DNA of 64,000 nucleotides from Alcaligenaceae bacterium. Its GTDB lineage: Bacteria; Pseudomonadota; Gammaproteobacteria; Burkholderiales; Burkholderiaceae_B. Both the position numbers and the translations under genes were made by a program. Below the pieces are notes generated by a model, which worked only from the letters and a program-made list of their open reading frames with translations, was not told where the DNA came from and searched no databases. Within the stretch, counting starts at the first letter, position 1; each line of letters begins with the position of its first letter. The DNA lies in contig JAUNUJ010000003.1 in assembly GCA_030538235.1 (NCBI GenBank), positions 186,001-250,000 on the forward strand, in the 5' to 3' direction. Of this stretch, positions 9,239 through 18,262 are shown piece by piece.

Positions 9239-10576
9239 TTAAGCGCGACCGCGTAACATGCTGATATAGGTGGGTTTCAGGGCCATGGTTTTCATAACCC
9301 AACTGGTCCATAGCTCCTCTAGTGGGGCGATGACGCCCGGGAACGAAGGCACTAAGTTGTTGTGGTAATCAAATTCGATTAGCATCGCACGACCTAAGCG
9401 AGTAATCATAGGGCAAGATGTGTAACCATCATAGAAGGCATCACTGCTTTTACCATCGAGTTCAGCCACCAGATGAGCAACGGCTACCGGTACTTGCCAT
9501 TTGACACTGGCTGCAGTTTTGCCTTTAGGTACGCCAGCACTGTCACCAATGCCGAAAACGTTAGGGTAGCGTACATGACGCAAGTTATTACGATTAACTT
9601 CTAACCATCCCTCAGCGGCCCAGTTACCGGTTTGCCAAGGTAAAGGGCTATTTCTAATCGGCTCGGGAGCGCTCATAGGCGGGATCACGTTGATAAAGTC
9701 GTACTCTAACTCAACCGGACCGTCTGCGTGGTCAAAGGTAGCAATGCGACGATCGATATCGATTGATTTTAGGATACGGTTGTAATTGATTTCAATATCT
9801 CGCTCTTGAAACACCATACGTAATTTTTCGTGAACGATAGGTACGCTAAAGAGAGCATTATTATTTGAGTTGTAAATCATTTTTGATTTACTGCGAGTGC
9901 CGCGACGAGTCAAGTAGTCCTCGGTAACCATGGTGTACTTCAGAGGAGCACCGGCACACTTCATCTCAGTGTTAGGGCGTAAGAACACACCGACACCGCC
10001 TTTATTAGTGAACTCATCCATGGCTTTCCAGGTGGCGTTAGCCATTTCCGGACTGTGGTAAATACTACCCAAACCGTTAGTACCGATACGAGAGGTGTCC
10101 ATACCCTCGATAGCATCGTAATTAAGTGTCATACCGGTGGCAACGAATAAATAGTCGTACTCAAAGCGTTGACCGCCTTCGGTGACCACGATATTAGCCT
10201 CGGGATCAAACTCGGCAACACGCTCTTCAACGAGCTTAACGCCGGCAGGGATATACTCGGCAGTCGTGCTGACAGAATAATCACTTGACTTAAGGCCGGA
10301 TGCAATCAGAGTGAAACCGGGCTGGTAATAATGCGCTTTACGAGCATCAATAATTGTGATGTCAGCACCTTCTAGCTGGGCTGCTAGGTAATTGGCCGCA
10401 GTTAAACCTGCAGCACCGGCACCGGCAATAACGATGCGCGCTGATGTTTTTACTTTAGGGGCAGCTTGTGCCTCAAGTGGATTAAGGCCTAATGCGGCGG
10501 CACCCGTTGCTGCAGCAGAAAATTGCAGAAACGAGCGGCGATCCAAGCCTGCAGGTATTTTTTTATGGTCACTCAT
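9239..10576 (-). CDS. Tat-exported type II sulfide:quinone oxidoreductase-like flavoprotein
   Basis: 445 residues. The N-terminus has a twin-arginine signal (DRRSFLQF at 12-19, then a hydrophobic Ala-rich stretch to ~38). The FAD-binding GAGAAGLTAANY follows at ~52-63 and a second FAD motif at GIGDSAGVPKGKT (~342-354). Both catalytic cysteines expected for type II sulfide:quinone oxidoreductase are present: C207 in KCAGAPLK and C388 in GYTSCPM. The family oxidises sulfide to sulfane sulfur and passes electrons to ubiquinone. Export by Tat would place it on the periplasmic side, with the small membrane protein downstream as partner. Substrate use is inferred from the cysteines; other persulfide-handling flavoproteins share this fold. 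Confidence 0.82.
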   Translation of the reverse strand: MSDHKKIPAGLDRRSFLQFSAAATGAAALGLNPLEAQAAPKVKTSARIVIAGAGAAGLTAANYLAAQLEGADITIIDARKAHYYQPGFTLIASGLKSSDYSVSTTAEYIPAGVKLVEERVAEFDPEANIVVTEGGQRFEYDYLFVATGMTLNYDAIEGMDTSRIGTNGLGSIYHSPEMANATWKAMDEFTNKGGVGVFLRPNTEMKCAGAPLKYTMVTEDYLTRRGTRSKSKMIYNSNNNALFSVPIVHEKLRMVFQERDIEINYNRILKSIDIDRRIATFDHADGPVELEYDFINVIPPMSAPEPIRNSPLPWQTGNWAAEGWLEVNRNNLRHVRYPNVFGIGDSAGVPKGKTAASVKWQVPVAVAHLVAELDGKSSDAFYDGYTSCPMITRLGRAMLIEFDYHNNLVPSFPGVIAPLEELWTSWVMKTMALKPTYISMLRGRA

Positions 10577-10697
10577 GAAGTTAGCCTCTTCCTGGATATT
10601 TGAAAAATGAGTTAAATATTGTTAATTTAGTTATAAGTATATTATTAATATAATTATTTAATCTCGCATAATATTAAAACCATCTAATTTAGTTTTT

Positions 10698-10739
10698 ATT
10701 AAACCAGTTAGAAAGTTAATTTCTATTGATCTGCGTCAA
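10698..10739 (-). promoter_or_regulatory. FNR/ANR-type class II promoter for the flavoprotein operon
   Basis: The box TTGATctgcGTCAA (10726-10739) matches the FNR consensus at 9 of 10 positions. On the minus strand a -10-like TTTAAT (10698-10703) predicts a start near 10691, so the box centre sits about 41.5 bases upstream, the class II activating position. The start codon is at 10576, leaving a ~115-base AT-rich leader. I see nothing else in 10577-10956. Confidence 0.6.
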
Positions 10740-10956
10740 AATATGATGATCACGGGGTGACTGATTGCGCGGGAACTTAAAATGCTCCTCTGAAATGCTA
10801 CGATAACGTTCACAATATAGTAAAAGCTTAGATCTAATTTAGTAAAATTGCAACAATGTTTTATTACAACTTTTGTTGTAGACGGCAACCTTTGCCATTG
10901 GGGTCATGTCGGTTAATCGTCATGCGCCTGCCCTAAAGGTAGATTAGTGGACCACA

Positions 10957-10993
10957 ATAAAAAGACCTGAAACTTTAAATTAAGTCTCAGGTC
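10957..10993 (-). terminator. Intrinsic terminator of the methyltransferase gene
   Basis: The inverted repeat GACCTGAAAC / GTCTCAGGTC (10964-10973 with 10984-10993; 9 of 10 paired) is followed on the minus strand by TTTTTATTG. A T-run also follows on the plus strand, but no plus-strand gene precedes it, so its job is to end the leftward methyltransferase transcript. Confidence 0.75.
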
Positions 10994-11023
10994 GTGTTTT
11001 TTTGCTCTGATATAGGAGATTAT

Positions 11024-12697
11024 TTAAACGTGTTTCTTATAAAGTAGGGAATTCGCTTTAAAGGAGTGCAGAGCCTGCTCTAAATGGCTAGTTAGCGCGG
11101 CATCGATGTGTTCATCAGGTAGCGCTTGGTTATTGTTGTCTAGCAAATTGATGATGCCTTGTTCAAGCGCCTTTTTCAGATGATTGAGCATGTCTTCAAT
11201 GCTATGTTCACCATCCATTAAATCAATAATTTGATGTTGAATAATAGTTAGTCCGATTGAGTTATGCAGATAATTGCTGAGATGGCCGGTTTCACGATAG
11301 TAGTGACGCATAATTTCCGGTATATAGGGGTACTTTTCAATCTCCCAAATAGGTGTTTCAGAGGGTAATTGATCCCAAATATGGCTAAGCCCGGTGAGTG
11401 AAAGACGACTGAAGATATTGGTTATATTTAGTGATAATTGCGGGTCTTTATGTATTTCACTGGCTTTTTTGAGCACCTGTTGCTTGTTAAAGACCTGAGG
11501 CGTTAACTCGGCCAGACTCTTCATAACAGCATAGTCTGCTTCATTATAAGTAGTGACCGGTCGATTATGACTAAGGATAAAGCGATGTTCTGCTGGCTTT
11601 AAGGTGGGCGTTTCTGAGTTGTTTTCTACCGCGACATTGCCTGCATAAACTGTTGTTGATTCGATGACGGAAGGGTTGCCTTCTTGTGTGGCTTCCTCAA
11701 GACAAAAATCAATCGAGTAATTGAGTTTGTCAAAAACCTCATTGGGGATTTGACGTTTGATTGTATCGCCAGCCTCTTGATGAACAATCAGTGATTTACG
11801 GAACTGACGGAAATATAGAAAATCCATGTACTGTTCCAGCATAATTTGATTGTTCTGACTGGCTTGGATTAATTCGGTGATTTTTTCTTGTGGCAGGTCA
11901 TGAATAACACAGAGGCTAGGTTCCGCATCAGCTAAATAGCTTAAATTGTAGGAAGCTAGTTTTTCCGCAAAATCTAAAAAATAGCATGGTTGATTTACCG
12001 GCTCCAAAAGCTCATGGCCTAAATAAGAATCGGACTTGTTTTTAAAGTCTTCCCATGGTCTGTCGATCATTTGACGAACAGCACTGTTTTCGTGGCTTAA
12101 ACCTTTAATAAATTCGACAATAGCTCGGCCCTGAGCTAAACGCTCTTGCGCACTGTGCTCGGTCATTAAGCGGGTATGGTACAGCATCATGTCACGGAGT
12201 ACTTCCAGGCGCTTCCAACCCGGATAGACGTTATAGCTTACATAAGCAATACCATCGGCTTTAAGGTGTTTTTTAATCCCCGAAATAATGGCGTCTTGTA
12301 CTTCGTTTGGCACCCAACTATAGACACCGTGGCAGATGATGTAGTCAAATAATCCGAGCTCTTCGTGATCTAGTTCGGTGATGCTCTGACACAGAAACTG
12401 CACCCGATTGTCTAAGCCGAGGGAGTTAATCAGTTTTTTTGCTTTTTCTACCTGTACAGTGGAATAATCGATTCCGACTAATTCAACCTCAGGATAAAAC
12501 ATAGCTAGGGGGATTAAATTACCACCTGAGGCTGCCCCTAATTCGAGTACGCGAAATTTTTTATTTGTTGGTGGGGTCAGTCCAAATAAACGCGCCACTG
12601 CAGAGAGTCTTGCCGGATGTGAATACGGGAAAGAGTAAGAGTCATACGGTAGGGCGTCATAATATTCAGATTTTGAGGGGATTTTTACGGACTGCAT
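11024..12697 (-). CDS. Class I SAM methyltransferase with methyltransferase-regulatory domain (protein-lysine methyltransferase-like)
   Basis: 557 residues. The SAM-binding motif I is VLELGAASGGNLIPLA (~48-63), followed by ELVGIDYS and a DYIICHGVYSWVP segment. The long middle region (~215-310, with FLDFAEKLASYNLSYLADAEPS and YMDFLYFRQFRKS) fits the MethyTransf_Reg domain. The C-terminal part looks like a winged-helix/PKMT module. The same layout and length occur in rickettsial protein-lysine methyltransferases that modify outer-membrane proteins, and in many uncharacterised proteobacterial homologues. The target here is unknown. It is transcribed alone, with a GGAGCGAG ribosome site and its own terminator. 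Confidence 0.78.
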   Translation of the reverse strand: MQSVKIPSKSEYYDALPYDSYSFPYSHPARLSAVARLFGLTPPTNKKFRVLELGAASGGNLIPLAMFYPEVELVGIDYSTVQVEKAKKLINSLGLDNRVQFLCQSITELDHEELGLFDYIICHGVYSWVPNEVQDAIISGIKKHLKADGIAYVSYNVYPGWKRLEVLRDMMLYHTRLMTEHSAQERLAQGRAIVEFIKGLSHENSAVRQMIDRPWEDFKNKSDSYLGHELLEPVNQPCYFLDFAEKLASYNLSYLADAEPSLCVIHDLPQEKITELIQASQNNQIMLEQYMDFLYFRQFRKSLIVHQEAGDTIKRQIPNEVFDKLNYSIDFCLEEATQEGNPSVIESTTVYAGNVAVENNSETPTLKPAEHRFILSHNRPVTTYNEADYAVMKSLAELTPQVFNKQQVLKKASEIHKDPQLSLNITNIFSRLSLTGLSHIWDQLPSETPIWEIEKYPYIPEIMRHYYRETGHLSNYLHNSIGLTIIQHQIIDLMDGEHSIEDMLNHLKKALEQGIINLLDNNNQALPDEHIDAALTSHLEQALHSFKANSLLYKKHV

Positions 12698-12803
12698 TGT
12701 CTCGCTCCGGAAAATGAAAATGTCTATAATTACTTTGATTATACAAATAATGCTAAGGGTCGATTAAAGTAGTTTTAAGCTTTATCTAATTGTTTGAGGT
12801 TCT

Positions 12804-13814
12804 ATGGGTATAAAAACGATATATATTCCTGCCGGCGGTGGTTTTGAGCGGTTGGAAATAGGAGCTAGCGATGCGCGTGAGCCGACTAAAGGTGAAATAA
12901 CCGTGCGCTTATATGCTAGCTCGCTTAATTATCATGATCTATTGGTTGTTAGCGGTGCGACTCCGCCGACTGAGCGACGTATTCCGATGTCAGATGGTGC
13001 AGGTGAGGTTATTGCTGTGGGCGAAGGGGTCGAGGAGTTTGTTGTTGGCGACCGTGTGGTCAGTACTTTCTTTCCTGATTGGTTAGATGGTGAAACCCAT
13101 TCCACGGATTTCTCTCGCGTGCCGGGTGACGGTATTGATGGTTATGCGCGCCAGCAAGTGACTAGGCCAGCAACTGCTTTTACACATGCACCTGTGGGTT
13201 GGACTCATGCGGAAGCAGCCACCTTGACCACAGCGGGTCTTACCGCTTGGCGTGCTTTATTTGTAAACGGTAATCTGAGAGCCGGTCAAACGGTCTTGGT
13301 ACAGGGCACCGGGGGCGTTTCCATTTTTGCACTACAAATGGCTAAAGCGGCCGGCGCGCGAGTAATTGCTACTTCTTCATCAAATGATAAATTGACAAAA
13401 ATCTCAGCACTGGGTGCTGATGAGGTGATTAACTACCGTGAGGATCGACACTGGGGTCAAACCGCTCGTCGCATGACTAATGGTCGTGGTGTAGATCATG
13501 TCATTGAGGTGGGAGGCCCGGATACCCTTGAGCAGTCAATTCATGCCAGTCGGGTTGGTGCTCATATCGCGATTATTGGGGTCTTGAGTGGATTAAGTGC
13601 GCAGTTACCAATTGCCCAAGCGTTAGCTTATCAAGTGCGTTTACAGGCTATCCTAGTTGGTAGTCGGCGCATGCAGCAGGACTTTGTGAGAGCGGTAGAA
13701 GCGATTCCATTGCGACCCGTGATTGATCAGCATTTTCCACTGGAGGAAATTGTCGAGGCCTTTAAGTATCAGGCGAGTGGACAGCATTTTGGAAAAATTG
13801 TACTGGATATTTAA
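12804..13814 (+). CDS. Zinc-type alcohol dehydrogenase / NADPH:quinone reductase-like MDR protein
   Basis: 336 residues, the usual MDR length. The N-terminal GroES-like domain has SSLNYHDLLVVSGATPP and SDGAGEVIAVGEGVEEFVVGDRV. The nucleotide-binding Rossmann fold starts at VLVQGTGGVSIFALQMAKAAGA (~166-187). Structural-zinc cysteines are absent, as in quinone-reductase-like members, which use NADPH to reduce quinones, enones or similar carbonyls. The physiological substrate is not evident. The next gene starts 16 bases downstream on the same strand, suggesting co-transcription. Confidence 0.85.
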   Translation: MGIKTIYIPAGGGFERLEIGASDAREPTKGEITVRLYASSLNYHDLLVVSGATPPTERRIPMSDGAGEVIAVGEGVEEFVVGDRVVSTFFPDWLDGETHSTDFSRVPGDGIDGYARQQVTRPATAFTHAPVGWTHAEAATLTTAGLTAWRALFVNGNLRAGQTVLVQGTGGVSIFALQMAKAAGARVIATSSSNDKLTKISALGADEVINYREDRHWGQTARRMTNGRGVDHVIEVGGPDTLEQSIHASRVGAHIAIIGVLSGLSAQLPIAQALAYQVRLQAILVGSRRMQQDFVRAVEAIPLRPVIDQHFPLEEIVEAFKYQASGQHFGKIVLDI

Positions 13815-13833
13815 ACGCTGAGGAATTAAGGTG

Positions 13834-14733
13834 ATGCAAACAGCTCTTTGGCAGGTGGCCCAGATTTATCTTGATACACGTGATGTGGCAGCAGACTTAT
13901 TACCCCTAAAAATAGCCGGTAATGAGGTGAGGTTTTTGCGTAGTAGTTTGCTTGATGATTGTCAATTCATGACCGATCAATCGGGCAATTGGCATCTGAG
14001 GTTTTTTGTAGGTACTGAGTTTGAGCAAAAACTATTTGTCCGCTTTACTAATGCTGATGATGTCATCACCATCAAGACTAGGCTGAAACGCACGCCGGGA
14101 CCGAACTTAAATTATTTAACCATGTTAGTGTTCAGTGTAGGGGCTGATGATCCTGAGTTTATCGAGAGCAGGGTGGCAGGTGCTTCGAGCATTTTAAAGG
14201 ATAGTCTGGCGATTCGCGATGGTCATTTAATCAGAACCGACTATCACAGTGGTTATGTTGATGGACGAGGAGAAATTTATTTATCGTCTCATGACCCAGA
14301 CATCAATTTTCAACGCCATATTTTGCTCCATGCTCTGGCTCAGGCCTATATGCAAGTTATGAGTCAGTTAAAGCACCGTTTGAGACCGGGTTTAATTGGT
14401 CAGGGAGATATCCGCGTCCTACGAGCTGTTTATCAGGATTTTGTGCATTTCAACGCACATTTTTTCTTCTTACAACCGGCCTTATATAGTCGCCCGGCAA
14501 TGTGTGAGGCTTGGCAGCGTATTGATGAAGCCTATAGAGTCTGTGCAGAAAATCGTGAGTTATTTGAAAAAATCAAATCCGTGCATTTTCTTTTGGATCT
14601 GGAAAACTCAGAAAAAGAGGCTGCTCATCGCGAAAGTAGTAATGCCAAAATGAATCAGTTAAATATCACCATTGCCGTGGTCGGTGTGTTGATTGCTTTA
14701 TCAACTTGGTTGATTGAGTATTTGGGCTCTTAA
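13834..14733 (+). CDS. Hypothetical protein with a single C-terminal membrane anchor
   Basis: 299 residues from ATG 13834; a GTG at 13831 is an equally possible start because AGGA at 13821 suits both. I do not recognise the family with confidence. The first ~260 residues are soluble and mixed alpha/beta, with LKRTPGPNLNYL and DYHSGYVDGRGEIYLS segments. A helical, charged stretch follows (~245-275). The last 25 residues form one transmembrane helix (LNITIAVVGVLIALSTWLIEYL), giving a tail-anchored topology. It follows the MDR reductase by 16-19 bases and is likely in its operon. Superficial resemblance to DUF3422/CorA-like tails was considered but not supported. Confidence 0.7.
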   Translation: MQTALWQVAQIYLDTRDVAADLLPLKIAGNEVRFLRSSLLDDCQFMTDQSGNWHLRFFVGTEFEQKLFVRFTNADDVITIKTRLKRTPGPNLNYLTMLVFSVGADDPEFIESRVAGASSILKDSLAIRDGHLIRTDYHSGYVDGRGEIYLSSHDPDINFQRHILLHALAQAYMQVMSQLKHRLRPGLIGQGDIRVLRAVYQDFVHFNAHFFFLQPALYSRPAMCEAWQRIDEAYRVCAENRELFEKIKSVHFLLDLENSEKEAAHRESSNAKMNQLNITIAVVGVLIALSTWLIEYLGS

Positions 14734-14874
14734 AAAGGGTATTCAATGAATTTGTATAAGCTGGCTGATAGGCTCAGCTACTGACCAAGTCTTATTGAGA
14801 AAGACTTTATTCTGCATTGTTTTTCTTCGTCATGGATATCTTCGTGACTCAGTGACGGCCACTGCGTGATTGGC

Positions 14875-14902
14875 CTTGAAAATTTTCTTTTAGTCCTCAT
14901 CT
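14875..14902 (+). promoter_or_regulatory. Sigma-32 heat-shock promoter of htpG
   Basis: CTTGAAA (14875-14881), a 13-base spacer, then CCTCATCT (14895-14902) match the RpoH consensus CTTGAAA-N13-CCCCATNT with one mismatch. It lies 48 bases before the htpG start. This agrees with heat-shock control of htpG in other proteobacteria. Confidence 0.75.
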
Positions 14903-14949
14903 TGAAACACCATAAGTTTAAACCGTTACTGTAAAAAGGATTTAATTCA

Positions 14950-16869
14950 ATGGTCGATCAGGTTAAAGAAGAGCAAAACTCAAATTCAAGTGCTCGAACG
15001 ATGGGTTTCCAAACTGAGGTCAAGCAGCTTTTGCATTTAATGATCCACTCTTTGTATTCAAATAAAGAGATTTTCTTAAGAGAGCTAGTTTCTAATGCCT
15101 CAGACGCATGTGATAAATTGCGCTTTGAGGCAATTGCTAATCCTCAGTTATTGTCAGAAGATAGTGATTTGCGCATTCGTGTTAGCTATGACCCTGAGCT
15201 TAAGACAATTACGATTAGTGATAATGGCATCGGGATGAGTGAGGATGAGGTCATTAATAATCTTGGTACCATCGCCCGTTCAGGTACCAAAGAGTTCTTT
15301 TCTAAACTTACCGGCGATCAACAAAAAGATACTCAATTGATTGGACAGTTTGGTGTTGGTTTTTATTCTTCATTTATTGTCGCTGATGAGGTGATTGTAC
15401 GTAGCCGTCGTGCCGGTTTAGCAGCTAATGAAGCGGTCGAGTGGCAGTCTAAGGGTGAGGGTGAATTCACTATTACAGCCATTGATAAAGACGCTCGCGG
15501 TACGGATATTATTTTATTCTTAAAAGAAGATGCAGAAGAGTTTTTGAATAGCTGGAAGCTGCGCAATATTATGCAGCGATATTCGGACCATATTTCTATC
15601 CCGGTTCAGATGGAAAGCGAGGAGTACGATCAAGATCAAGGTGAGACTATTAAAAGTGGCGCATGGGAAACTATCAACCAAGCCAGTGCACTCTGGACTC
15701 GTAATCGCAATGACATCACCGATGAACAATACACTGAATTTTATAAACATATCAGCCACGACTTTGCGGCTCCCTTGGCTTGGACCCATCGCCGAGTTGA
15801 GGGTCTAAACGAATATACCCAACTTTTATATATTCCGGGACAGGCGCAATTCGATCTATGGGATCGTGATGCCAAACACGGTGTGAAGCTCTATGTGAAG
15901 CGTGTTTTCATTATGGATGACGCTGAGCAGTTGTTGCCAATGTACTTGCGTTTTGTGCGAGGCGTCATTGATTCTTCTGATTTGCCACTCAATGTTTCTC
16001 GGGAAATTCTCCAAGAAAGTCGTGATGTCAGAGCCATACGTGATGGGTCGACACGTAGTGTCTTAGCCATGTTAGAGGAGATGGCAGACAATCGTCCTGA
16101 AGACTATAAGGCTTTCTGGAGTGAATTCGGTCAGGTTCTAAAAGAGGGTGTTGGTGAGGATCAGGCTAATCAAGAGCGTTTAGCCAAATTATTGCGTTTT
16201 GACTCAACTTATGAGGGTGCTGAGGCACAGGAAATTAGTCTGGTTGATTATGTGGCTCGTATGAAAGAAGGGCAAGATGCAATCTACTATGTGACAGCTG
16301 ATAGTTATGCCGCTGCTAAGAGTAGTCCGCATCTAGAAATCTTCCGTAAAAAAGGCATCGAGGTGCTGCTGATGTCTGATCGCGTTGATGAATGGATGAT
16401 GTCCTTCTGGGCCGAATTTGAAGGCAAGAAACTGATTTCAGTGTCTAAAGGGGCATTGGATCTGGATAATTTAGCCGACGAGGATGAGAAAAAACGTCAG
16501 GAAGAGGTTAGTGAAGAGTTTAAGCCTTTAGTGGAAAGACTGGAAAAAGCACTTGGTGACCAAATTAAAGAGGTCAAGGTGTCTTGGCGTTTAGTTGATT
16601 CACCGGCCTGTGTGGTGGTAGCTCAGCATGAGTTAAGTCCGCATCTACTCAGCATGCTTAAAGCTGCTGGTCAAGAGGTGCCTGATATGAAGCCGACTCT
16701 GGAAATTAATCCTGATCATGCCTTAATTAAGCGTATCGAAAGCAGTAGCGACGATGAGATTGCTGATTGGGCGTCGGTGCTTCTGGATCAAGCCTTACTT
16801 TCCGAGGGCGTGCAAATTGCTGATCCGGCTGCTTTTGTTAAACGAATAAATAGTTTATTTTTGAAGTAA
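14950..16869 (+). CDS. htpG: Molecular chaperone HtpG (bacterial Hsp90)
   Basis: 639 residues, standard length. The N-terminal GHKL ATPase domain is complete: [15 protein letters not shown] (~46-60), DNGIGMS, and the lid segment [17 protein letters not shown]. The middle domain has the catalytic-loop Arg region [17 protein letters not shown], and the C-terminal dimerisation domain ends near residue 637. It is a cytosolic ATP-dependent homodimeric chaperone that remodels late folding intermediates with DnaK. It is monocistronic with an RpoH promoter and a strong terminator. Confidence 0.97.
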   Translation: MVDQVKEEQNSNSSARTMGFQTEVKQLLHLMIHSLYSNKEIFLRELVSNASDACDKLRFEAIANPQLLSEDSDLRIRVSYDPELKTITISDNGIGMSEDEVINNLGTIARSGTKEFFSKLTGDQQKDTQLIGQFGVGFYSSFIVADEVIVRSRRAGLAANEAVEWQSKGEGEFTITAIDKDARGTDIILFLKEDAEEFLNSWKLRNIMQRYSDHISIPVQMESEEYDQDQGETIKSGAWETINQASALWTRNRNDITDEQYTEFYKHISHDFAAPLAWTHRRVEGLNEYTQLLYIPGQAQFDLWDRDAKHGVKLYVKRVFIMDDAEQLLPMYLRFVRGVIDSSDLPLNVSREILQESRDVRAIRDGSTRSVLAMLEEMADNRPEDYKAFWSEFGQVLKEGVGEDQANQERLAKLLRFDSTYEGAEAQEISLVDYVARMKEGQDAIYYVTADSYAAAKSSPHLEIFRKKGIEVLLMSDRVDEWMMSFWAEFEGKKLISVSKGALDLDNLADEDEKKRQEEVSEEFKPLVERLEKALGDQIKEVKVSWRLVDSPACVVVAQHELSPHLLSMLKAAGQEVPDMKPTLEINPDHALIKRIESSSDDEIADWASVLLDQALLSEGVQIADPAAFVKRINSLFLK

Positions 16870-16963
16870 ATGTTTTGACTATTACTTAGTAATTTAATCA
16901 TCACATGAGTAGTGTGTGATATTAGATTAAGGCAAAAAAAGTTTTTGGCTTGAATTTTAAGTA

Positions 16964-17004
16964 AAGGACTGATTTCTGTATTGAACAGGAATTAGTCCTT
17001 TTTT
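16964..17004 (+). terminator. Intrinsic terminator after htpG
   Basis: A 15-bp stem (16964-16978 with 16986-17000, two G-U type pairs) with a 7-nt loop is followed by a T-run (16999-17004). The remaining gap to 17242 shows no further gene; it is where the missing 5' part of the autotransporter would be expected. Confidence 0.85.
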
Positions 17005-17242
17005 ATGTGTTATTTCATTTTCTTTGATGATAGTAGCCAATCTACTTCAAAGATTTTCTGCCGTTCTGTGTTCGCAAAATAAATTCTCTATCACAGCTTT
17101 ATCTTTTCCCAATGTACATGCTCTGTGTTAACTCAAGTTTAACCAGCGTCTGTTGCTGTTTTGGAAATCATGGTTGTATTTTGAGTCCGCGGATGATTGG
17201 GGTTGGGTTGACTCTAGGGGTATGTTAGAGACATAGAGTCAA

Positions 17243-18235
17243 ATGTACGAAGGTCGACGATTTTTTAATCCACAAATAGGAGAGGCATTTGCAAGTGTTG
17301 ATGAAGGCATAAAGTATATGATTGAATCCGGATATGTGAAACTTTCTACGCTCAATGACAGCGCCATCGGTAATACATGTCATCCACCTTGCTTAAACAG
17401 TGACCCCTCTCCTGAGTTAGTGCCCGGTGATGGTGCGATTATTGTGGCCATGAAGAAGGTCTCGGATTTTGAAGGCGTGATTATTCGTCCCGAAGCAGAA
17501 GGTGGGGTCGGTATCAATATGAATCATACCAAAGTTGTTAATCTGGGTTCGGGCACTGATGGTACAGATGTTATTAAGCTAAAGCAATTAAATCAAGCTA
17601 TTGCCAAACTCCAGATTGATAAAGAAGGCAACGCTATGACAAGTTGGAATTTAAGTGCTGTTGATGGTGTCGTCTCTCAAGTTAATTGCAATAATACGGT
17701 TAATTTGTGTGGTGATGAAAATATAATTGTCACATAACAGCAAAATAGTGTTACATTAAAATTAAATGAGCACGTAAGTTTGAATCATTTGACGGTTGTT
17801 GGCGATACGGCGCTTAATCATGTCACAGTATCTGAGGGGGCGATCGTGGATCTTGGTGGTAAGCTTATCACAAACCTTGCTCCCGGTGAGGACGCTGGCG
17901 ATGTGGTCAATGTATCGAAACTGCAGCAAATCCAGGGCAATGCGTCTAGTCAAATTGATCAATTACGCAATGATTACGATAATCGATTTAATCGTTTAGA
18001 TAAGCGAGCAGAAGCCGGTGCGGCTGCTGCCATAGTGATTGCCGGTTTATCCCAACCTTATATCCTAGGTAAAAGCTTAGTGGCTGTTGGCGGAAGTACC
18101 TTTGATGGACAGGCCGGTTATGCAGCAGGATTATCTCGTATATCGGATAATGGCAAGTGGATCCACAGAGGATCTGTTTCGGGGTTCAGTCGTGAACATT
18201 TAGGCGCAAATGCGTCAGTAGGTTATCAGTGGTAG
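17243..18235 (+). pseudogene. Trimeric autotransporter adhesin (YadA-like) remnant: 5'-truncated and interrupted by an in-frame TAA
   Basis: Two open segments (17243-17734 and 17738-18235) are in the same frame and separated only by a single TAA at 17735-17737; translation through it is continuous and coherent. The first part has a stalk/neck repeat (KVVNLGSGTDGTD, KLKQLNQA) and a CGDENIIVT strand. The second continues QQNSVTLKLNEHVSLN, a second neck (LITNLAPGEDAGD, NVSKLQQ), a coiled coil, and a complete YadA-type beta-barrel anchor ending in the terminal aromatic (VGYQW). There is no signal peptide or extended head domain, and the frame is closed by TAG at 17234. YadA-like proteins trimerise to display adhesive stalks; this copy could not be exported as it stands. 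Confidence 0.85.
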
Positions 18236-18262
18236 TTTTATTAAGTTCATCGAGGAAAGAAA

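Noticed and set aside
14787-14812. Terminator after the unknown tail-anchored gene
   Set aside because: AAGTCTT/AAGACTT stem without a proper T-run; left out as unsupported.
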